Source: Anaerolineae bacterium (GTDB lineage: Bacteria; Chloroflexota; Anaerolineae; Aggregatilineales; Aggregatilineaceae). Taken from it: 10,575 nucleotides of DNA. Below, one piece after another: positions 5,807-10,575 of this stretch. The first letter of the stretch is position 1. The number at the start of each line of letters is the position of its first letter. The notes beneath the pieces were generated by a model. It was not told the origin of the DNA, did no database searches, and saw only the letters and a list, made by a program, of their open reading frames with translations. The stretch spans positions 1 through 10,575 of the forward strand of contig JAFGJA010000559.1 of the NCBI GenBank assembly GCA_016929355.1, in the 5' to 3' direction. The position numbers and the translations under genes were made by a program.

Positions 5807-7027
5807 TTACACAAACACCCCCGCGCCCTGCGCCGGATCAACGACAAACACTTCCCCGGCACAGTCGCCGCATTGATTGTAGCGTTCCGTCGTCTTAGCA
5901 ATAAAATCGTCCACCGTATCCGCAGCGACCAGCGCGACGACTGCGCCCGCTTCGCCGCCGCCGCTATAGCGTGCGCCATAACAACCGGGATGCACGGTGG
6001 CCGATTCCCACATCGCATCGAGGGCGGGTGAACTGCTGCCGTAATCGTTGCGCGCGCTGTGATACGATTGGTTCATGATTGCGCCAAACGTCTCGTAATC
6101 ATCCCGATCAATCGCGTCAAAACCTTGCTCGACCCGCGCGATCTCGGTGATGACATGGCGCGCGCGGCGGAATTGATCCGCAGTCAGCACCGATTCAAAT
6201 TCGATCAAGCGCTCCAATGACACGTCGCGTAACGTTTTCACATCCTGATCAACAAGGCTGATCGTATGGGCGACGGCGTGAGCATCCTGCGCACGCCCCT
6301 TGTACCCCGATCCGATCAGTTCGCGGCGCGTGTTGGTGTCACACACCACGATTTTAACGGAATCGGGCAGCATCGTATGGCGGTGTTCTAAGGAGCGGCA
6401 GTCCAGCCACAGCACATGATCTTGCCGCGCGTGCAGACAGGTATATTGATCCTGAATGCCACTGCCAATACCCATATATTCGCGTTCGACTTCGTTGCCG
6501 ATCAGGGCGAGTTCCTTGCGATCCAGTTTCCAGCTTTCGAGCGCCTGCCATGCCACCGCAAACGCTTCTTCAACGGCGGCGGACGAACTCAGCCCGGCGC
6601 GCATGGTCACATTACCCAGGAACGCGGCGTTGATGCCGTTCACTTTCAGATGGCGGCGGCGCAGCGCCCACGCGATTCCTGCCGGATACTGCGCCCAACG
6701 CGGCAGGTTATCCCCCACCACGTCTTGGCGGTTGTCCAGATTGTTCAGGTTGAGTGTCACCGAGGCGTTCATATCCGCCGCGTGCAGGTTGACCAGTTCC
6801 GCCGTGCCATAGTTGGCCGCCAGCCAGATTTCCCGGTTGATGGCAATGTTGATGACCGGCCCGCCATGATTATCCACATGGCCGCCTAACAGGTTTACCC
6901 GCCCTGGCGCGCGTACAAAGACATCGGGGGATTGGTCGGGAAAAGCGGCTTGGAAAGCATCGAGTAGAGGTCGCGGCAGTTGGTGTGCTGCCGCCATTGC
7001 TTTAAGTTTCGGATGTGCGTCAGTCAT
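5807..7027 (-). CDS. Galactokinase-like GHMP kinase, substrate uncertain
   Basis: This 406-residue protein, counted from the ATG at 7027, is a GHMP-family sugar 1-kinase most like galactokinase. Motif 1 is GRVNLLGGHVDNHGG (42-56). Motif 2, the phosphate-binding loop, is GLSSSAA (145-151). The catalytic Asp is D193 in GIQDQY. A conserved Tyr region is at SGYKGR (Y242), and motif 3 is GGGEAG (356-361). It departs from true galactokinases at key points: GEHTDY is replaced by GGHVDN, losing the Glu that contacts the sugar C6 hydroxyl; the YNxRRxEC region reads YKGRAQDA; and GGGFGG reads GGGEAG. Plant galacturonokinase, as I recall it, also lacks that Glu, so a uronic acid or other C6-altered sugar is possible. 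The ATG at 7027 overlaps the upstream stop by 8 nt (ATGACTGA); in-frame ATGs at 7048 and 7090 would only add a tail with no family match. No other galactose-pathway gene is nearby. Confidence 0.82.
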   Translation of the reverse strand: MTDAHPKLKAMAAAHQLPRPLLDAFQAAFPDQSPDVFVRAPGRVNLLGGHVDNHGGPVINIAINREIWLAANYGTAELVNLHAADMNASVTLNLNNLDNRQDVVGDNLPRWAQYPAGIAWALRRRHLKVNGINAAFLGNVTMRAGLSSSAAVEEAFAVAWQALESWKLDRKELALIGNEVEREYMGIGSGIQDQYTCLHARQDHVLWLDCRSLEHRHTMLPDSVKIVVCDTNTRRELIGSGYKGRAQDAHAVAHTISLVDQDVKTLRDVSLERLIEFESVLTADQFRRARHVITEIARVEQGFDAIDRDDYETFGAIMNQSYHSARNDYGSSSPALDAMWESATVHPGCYGARYSGGGEAGAVVALVAADTVDDFIAKTTERYNQCGDCAGEVFVVDPAQGAGVFV

Positions 7028-8723
7028 CGAAGTCAACAAGAATCCCATGATTATGTAAAGCGGAGGCCAGATCGTTTTCCTGGCCCGCACGGACGATAAC
7101 GGCAGCAGGGCCGAGTCGTGCGCCGAGATAACGGCGTAATTCGGGGGTATCCAGAATCGTTTGCAGGGCTTCCGGCGTATCCGTGCGCAGAATCACGGCG
7201 CGTGTCAGCCAGGCTTCCGCCCCGCCCACGCTGCCCCACCGTTCGATAATCTGCTGGATGGACTGCGGCACACCATCCCCGGAAACGCGGCGCAAAAAAG
7301 CCCGGATCGCGTCGGCCCCGATCTCTTGTTCGGCGGCTTGCTGCAATCCGGCAGTCGTTACGCGGTAGACATACGGATCACCGGCGGCGCCCCATTCAGT
7401 AATGCGCGCGAGTTGAAACCGTTCGTACCGGCTCAAGGTGCGCGGCGCGCGAATTGTACCATCATTTTCGATGGTGACGTTAGGGCGATCTTCTTGCAGG
7501 TCCGGCCATTCGGTTTCTCCGGCCAGCGCCCGCCCGTAGATCGTCAGGCGGCAGACGGTATTTTCGCCGGTATGTCCCAGGTCAACCAGCCCTAACCAGT
7601 GCATCGGCCCGGCCAGGATGAAACGCAGCACCGCGCCATCGACAATTTCCCAGCTTGCGAAGCCGCGCACATACTCACCGGAAGTGGCATCGCGGATATA
7701 CCAGCTATCATAATCGCCGCCGGGACGCTGAAAATCTGGTTCTTCGGTGTAAACCTGTTCGATCAGATCGTTGACCGGCCACCACTGCTGGGCCGGGACC
7801 AATTCGAGGAAGGTCAGCACGGTTTGCCGCGCCAACAGGGGATCGTTACGCCAGCCGGTATCTTCCATGCGCAGACCGGGCGTATGCCACAGGTCGTTGA
7901 ACAGCGTGCTATCGCGCCATGTTTCTGCCAGCGCGCGCGCCTGCCGGGGGCGGGTCAGTTCGAGCCACTGCCGCGCCGGATTCGGGACCAGCTTAAACTG
8001 GCCGTTATCGTCGGTGGCCGCGCCTAAACCACTTACCAGATCGATCAACAGCGCAATGGCGGCGGGAGGGCGCGGAGTCAACCAGTGTTCCGCCAGCCCG
8101 GTTTGCACGGCCTCGAATAACTGACTCCGTTCCGACGAGAGGTTGTGCAGGCGCAGATAGGCGAGCAGCGTGGTGAGATCATCGACCAAGGTGGTATTGG
8201 CAAGCTGCATGTCGTCCGGCTCGAATGCATCATCAATGACCGGGGCGTTGTCGGAAACCGGTTCTTCGCTGAGATCAAAGCCGGTTTCGTGAACGGGCAA
8301 AATCGCCGCGAGATCGGAGGGCACATACACAAACGCCTGTACGCCCGTTTTGCCCTGATCGTAAGCCAGCGCGATCAGGCCGCGATAGTAGAGCGTTTCG
8401 GCGCTGCTGACCGGGTTCAGATGCGGCTTTTCCCGATCCCGCCGCCCCGGTCCCATCTGGCGAATCTCGCCAAAGACGCGGCTGAACTGCGCCTCGGACA
8501 TTTTGTGATCGGCGGTGGTCAGCAGCGTTTGCAGCGCGCCCCGCTCACGATCACTGAGGCGGCTCCATTCGTGCGCGGCCCGATCCGGTTCCAGCATCGC
8601 CTGGGCCAGCGCTTCGGCTTTTTCGCGTTTATCGTTCATGCTCAGATCAACATCCCAACGCCGCGCAATAATCGCCAGCATTCCCGGATCATGATCGAGC
8701 AGGGTTGGTAACACAGTGCGCAT
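7020..8723 (-). CDS. Helicase-associated (XPB/Ssl2 N-terminal-like) domain protein without a motor
   Basis: This 567-residue protein resembles the bacterial 'helicase-associated / XPB-Ssl2 N-terminal domain' proteins. The N-terminal third has short helical repeats with the pattern seen there (MRTVLPTLLDHDPGMLAIIA, then RLSDRERGALQTLL, then a YYRGLIAL strand-helix). The region of about 150-175 is acidic linker. The last 150 residues hold the most typical stretch: NVTIENDGTI (415-424), YVYRVTTAGLQQA (451-463), and AFLRRVSGDGVPQSIQQIIERWG (about 475-497). No Walker A, DEAD box or other helicase motor motif is present, so it is not a helicase by itself; it may act as a DNA- or protein-binding scaffold. 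The frame opens with a GTG at 8741, but the ATG at 8723 has GGTGGA 9 nt upstream and is preferred. It is the first gene of the four-gene unit. Confidence 0.65.
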   Translation of the reverse strand: MRTVLPTLLDHDPGMLAIIARRWDVDLSMNDKREKAEALAQAMLEPDRAAHEWSRLSDRERGALQTLLTTADHKMSEAQFSRVFGEIRQMGPGRRDREKPHLNPVSSAETLYYRGLIALAYDQGKTGVQAFVYVPSDLAAILPVHETGFDLSEEPVSDNAPVIDDAFEPDDMQLANTTLVDDLTTLLAYLRLHNLSSERSQLFEAVQTGLAEHWLTPRPPAAIALLIDLVSGLGAATDDNGQFKLVPNPARQWLELTRPRQARALAETWRDSTLFNDLWHTPGLRMEDTGWRNDPLLARQTVLTFLELVPAQQWWPVNDLIEQVYTEEPDFQRPGGDYDSWYIRDATSGEYVRGFASWEIVDGAVLRFILAGPMHWLGLVDLGHTGENTVCRLTIYGRALAGETEWPDLQEDRPNVTIENDGTIRAPRTLSRYERFQLARITEWGAAGDPYVYRVTTAGLQQAAEQEIGADAIRAFLRRVSGDGVPQSIQQIIERWGSVGGAEAWLTRAVILRTDTPEALQTILDTPELRRYLGARLGPAAVIVRAGQENDLASALHNHGILVDFDD

Positions 8724-8749
8724 AGGTCTTGTTCCACCCACTTAGATTT

Positions 8750-8784
8750 TTGTAAGGATACAAGATGGCCCTTGATTAGCGCAA
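8750..8784 (-). promoter_or_regulatory. Candidate promoter and operator for the four-gene unit
   Basis: On the minus strand TTGCGC (8784-8779) and TATCCT (8760-8755) are 18 bp apart, both weak matches to consensus, with the -10 32 nt before the ATG at 8723. The -10 lies inside a 14-bp dyad, TTGTA-AGGA-TACAA (8750-8763), and a second dyad GCAAA-TT-TTTGC (8781-8792) overlaps the -35. Weak boxes covered by dyads fit regulated transcription, but no regulator is identifiable. Confidence 0.3.
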
Positions 8785-8809
8785 ATTTTTGCTCATGGCG
8801 GCATAACAC

Positions 8810-8835
8810 AAAAAGGGCGGGAGTTTATACCCACC
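8810..8835 (-). terminator. Intrinsic terminator of the small helical protein gene
   Basis: Reading the minus strand, GGTGGG (8835-8830) pairs with CCCGCC (8821-8816) through one U-G wobble around an 8-nt loop. It is followed after one C by five T residues (8814-8810). It sits about 40 nt past the stop codon at 8877 and separates that gene from the four-gene unit downstream. Confidence 0.65.
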
Positions 8836-8876
8836 TTAATCGTATGATTTTGTAGTTGGTGATCGAGTTCTCTGTT

Positions 8877-9311
8877 TTAGTTGGTCAACGGCAGGGTGAA
8901 CAATACCAGCGCACGCTGCCATTCGGTTTGGCCTGTGGCTGAGGGTATCTCTGCCAACATGTTGATCAGATCGGGCAGCGTTTCGGTGATGGTATGTGAC
9001 GCTACGTTAGCGTGCCGGTCAATCATATCCCCTAATTTATCGGGATACATCAAAAAGCCCAACACCCAATTCACCAATGTGTGGCCGCTCATGATGCTGT
9101 CGGTCAGGCCATGTTGCGCCTTGAGTTCCTCAAGATGTTCCGCATAAACGGCGCGGGCATCCCCGGCGGTATCATGCAGCACTTGACTATCAAGCTGGGT
9201 GATCAACGATTGGTAAAACGCATCGGCATACATGGCTTGCGGCGCTAGCGCTTTCAGGCGTTGTACATCTGCCTCCGAAATGTTAAGGTAATGAGCTACA
9301 TTGAGAGTCAT
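8877..9311 (-). CDS. Small helical protein of unknown function
   Basis: From the ATG at 9311 this gives 144 residues, almost entirely predicted helix, with no signal peptide or membrane span. I do not recognise the family. The order of helices (SEADVQRLKALAP, ADAFYQSLITQL, ARAVYAEHLEELKAQHG, NWVLGFLMYPDKLGDMIDRHANVASH) is faintly like globin or protoglobin sensors, including a late His-rich helix, but this is too weak to claim. Start choice is open. The ATG at 9347 would fall at the predicted transcription start. A GTG at 9320 lies 4 nt after AGGA (AGGAAG, 9328-9323). The ATG at 9311 lies 11 nt after AGGAAG. The gene is transcribed alone, divergently from the beta-helix gene, and ends at a good terminator. 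Coding status rests on length, codon style and flanking signals. Confidence 0.6.
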   Translation of the reverse strand: MTLNVAHYLNISEADVQRLKALAPQAMYADAFYQSLITQLDSQVLHDTAGDARAVYAEHLEELKAQHGLTDSIMSGHTLVNWVLGFLMYPDKLGDMIDRHANVASHTITETLPDLINMLAEIPSATGQTEWQRALVLFTLPLTN

Positions 9312-9354
9312 CTGATTCACATCTTCCTGTCTAGAAACGGCTTGCATAATTAAT

Positions 9355-9382
9355 AGTATAGCCGCAAAGCATAAATTTGAAA
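9355..9382 (-). promoter_or_regulatory. Candidate promoter for the small helical protein gene
   Basis: On the minus strand TATACT (9360-9355) matches five of six -10 positions, with a weak TTTCAA (9382-9377) 16 bp upstream in an A/T-rich stretch. Transcription would begin near 9348, which argues for translation from 9320 or 9311 rather than from the ATG at 9347. Confidence 0.35.
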
Positions 9383-9427
9383 TTTGTATTTTGTAATGGC
9401 TGTGTGGCAGCTGTGTAGCGCGTTGTT

Positions 9428-9432
9428 GGAGG
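9428..9432 (+). promoter_or_regulatory. Ribosome binding site GGAGG of the beta-helix gene
   Basis: GGAGG (9428-9432) is a full-strength Shine-Dalgarno core but sits 14 nt before the ATG at 9447, longer than usual. No other in-frame ATG or GTG lies between them, so it supports this start while leaving translation efficiency uncertain. Confidence 0.45.
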
Positions 9433-9446
9433 CAAGTGTAGCGGTT

Positions 9447-10575
9447 ATGGGTAAACGGTATGTGGTTTTTGGCGCGATTGTGTTAGCGGCTGTTGTTGGC
9501 CTGGTGGGTTTAGCGAGGTGGACCAGCAACGAAGACGATACACAGCTCGACTCAACCCCTGCACCTATGGTCCGCGAGGGATTGCGGGAAGTTTTTGTGG
9601 CTCCTACCGGGGATGATACGCAGGAGGGCACAATCGATCACCCATTAGCGACTATCGGACGCGCGGCTAATGCGGTTGCCACGCGGGGCACGATTTATTT
9701 GCGCGGGGGTGTCTATGATCAGGCGGTTGATAACATCCTGCCGGATCACGTCACGCTGCAAGCATATAACGGCGAAGCAGTCATCCTGCGGCCCACTGCC
9801 GGGAATTTTGTGGTGTTGATCGCGGGTGATACCAAATCCCATATTGTGATCGAAGATTTAGTGTTGGATGGGAGCAACATCGGGTTGGATACGGTCAAGG
9901 TGACAGCCGGGGCGCATGACATCACTTTTGTGGATTGTGAGATCATGAATGCGAAAAGTCCCGATGCCAATTTTAATCACGGCGTCTTGATCAGCTCGCG
10001 TGCGTATAACGTCACACTGACGCGGTGCAGCGTGCATGATAATGGGCGTGATCAGTTCTCGCATGGCATTTACTGCGCGGGTGTCGCTGGCATTGTGATT
10101 GCAGAGAGCCACATCTACCATAATGCCGGTCATGGGATTCACTGTGCGGGTAATAATGACCGCGCGGCGTATACGATCCGGCGCAATTTTATTTATAGTA
10201 ATGGCGATTATGGCATTGGAGCGTATTACGGCACAGCTACGATTGTGAACAATGTGGTGCGTAGGCATCAAGTTGCCAATATTCGGGTGGGGTATGCGTT
10301 GATGGGGACGGCGCTCTGGCATAACACCTTGCTGCAAGACAATATGACGGTTAATGGCGTGCGGGTGGTAACGATCACCAGGGCAAACGCCGTCATTGAT
10401 ATAGCCAATAATGTCATTGTGGACAGCACCGGGCCGGGTATTCAATTGCGCGGCAGCAATCATGCCTTTGGTGTTTTGGTGCAAGTGCGCACGAATCTGA
10501 TGACCAATAACCGCATGGGGAATTTGGTGGCGGATACCGGGAGCAATACGTTATTCATCGAAGTGGGCACACTCA
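9447..10575 (+). CDS. Membrane-anchored or secreted parallel beta-helix protein (DUF1565/pectate-lyase-like), right end missing
   Basis: The frame from the ATG at 9447 stays open to the window edge, giving 376 residues with no stop. Residues 5-23 form a single hydrophobic signal or anchor (YVVFGAIVLAAVVGLVGLA) after MGKR, with no lipobox, followed by an acidic, Pro/Thr linker. VFVAPTGDDTQEGTIDHPLATI (49-70) is the usual entry to a DUF1565-type right-handed beta-helix. From about 100 onward there are coils of 22-25 residues rich in V/I, N and G: for example HGIYCAG (206-212) and HGIHCAG (229-235), 23 residues apart, then NFIYSNGDYGIG and NVVRR. Related folds are polysaccharide lyases, C5-epimerases and surface adhesins; no catalytic set can be assigned. 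It acts outside the cytoplasm. The opposite strand also carries long open frames here, but these mirror the repeats and lack family features. Confidence 0.85.
   Translation, partial: MGKRYVVFGAIVLAAVVGLVGLARWTSNEDDTQLDSTPAPMVREGLREVFVAPTGDDTQEGTIDHPLATIGRAANAVATRGTIYLRGGVYDQAVDNILPDHVTLQAYNGEAVILRPTAGNFVVLIAGDTKSHIVIEDLVLDGSNIGLDTVKVTAGAHDITFVDCEIMNAKSPDANFNHGVLISSRAYNVTLTRCSVHDNGRDQFSHGIYCAGVAGIVIAESHIYHNAGHGIHCAGNNDRAAYTIRRNFIYSNGDYGIGAYYGTATIVNNVVRRHQVANIRVGYALMGTALWHNTLLQDNMTVNGVRVVTITRANAVIDIANNVIVDSTGPGIQLRGSNHAFGVLVQVRTNLMTNNRMGNLVADTGSNTLFIEVGTL

Noticed and set aside
5803..6018. N-terminal extension of the 2H phosphoesterase frame
   Set aside because: These 72 codons lie inside the kinase gene and are Arg/Ala/Leu-rich with no 2H family match. 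The ATG at 5802 just after the kinase stop is a better start.
7028..7090. 21-residue N-terminal extension of the galactokinase-like protein
   Set aside because: It lies within the end of the upstream gene and has no ribosome binding site or family match. The ATGACTGA overlap start at 7027 is typical of coupled genes.
8145..8711. 188-codon open frame on the plus strand
   Set aside because: It is antisense to the helicase-associated-domain gene with no independent signals.
9858..10484. 208-codon open frame on the minus strand with repetitive Ile/His/Arg sequence
   Set aside because: It mirrors the coil repeats of the beta-helix gene on the plus strand, which has an anchor, a ribosome binding site and clear fold features.
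1..10575. CRISPR array, tRNA, rRNA, insertion sequence or phage genes
   Set aside because: I looked for regularly spaced repeats, cloverleaf arms with CCA-type ends, transposase motifs and terminal inverted repeats on both strands and saw none.

Overview
The window is ordinary bacterial chromosome with mid-to-high G+C, compact gene packing and mixed ATG/GTG starts. The protein set points to a Chloroflexota-like bacterium (possibly Anaerolineae): a HerA-type ATPase, a GT87-like mannosyltransferase, a peptide deformylase with an EACLS motif, a stand-alone protein like the XPB/Ssl2 helicase N-terminal domain, and secreted or anchored envelope proteins. This assignment is an inference from protein style; no rRNA or marker gene is present to confirm it. 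I see no mobile element, CRISPR array, tRNA or rRNA.

Layout: (1) 1-86, minus strand: the first 28 codons of a secreted protein that runs off the left edge. Its promoter has an unusually long 19-bp spacer occupied by a dyad. (2) 223-1896, minus: HerA/HAS-barrel ATPase. (3) 1897-2016: short divergent control region with back-to-back promoters and nested inverted repeats. (4) 2017-3138, plus: GT87-like polytopic glycosyltransferase. (5) 3247-3810, plus: peptide deformylase with its own promoter. (6) 3841-3867: perfect hairpin between convergent genes, a probable bidirectional terminator. (7) 8723 down to 3864, minus: a tight four-gene unit in the order helicase-associated-domain protein, galactokinase-like GHMP kinase, 2H phosphoesterase, membrane-anchored SGNH hydrolase. 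The joints are an 8-nt overlap, a 4-nt gap and an 8-nt overlap. (8) 8877-9311, minus: small helical protein of unknown function, followed by an intrinsic terminator at 8810-8835. (9) 9447 to the right edge, plus: a membrane-anchored parallel beta-helix protein that is open at the window end.

Working together: the four-gene unit is almost certainly co-transcribed and translationally coupled. Its members (nucleic-acid-associated scaffold, sugar kinase, 2H enzyme, extracytoplasmic SGNH esterase or acyltransferase) do not form a known pathway. The sugar kinase lacks the sugar-contacting Glu of true galactokinases, so its substrate may not be galactose. Several flanking genes (GT87-like enzyme, SGNH protein, beta-helix protein) suggest envelope glycan work, but no direct link is visible. 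I found no clear defence system; HerA has no visible nuclease or Sir2 partner inside the window.
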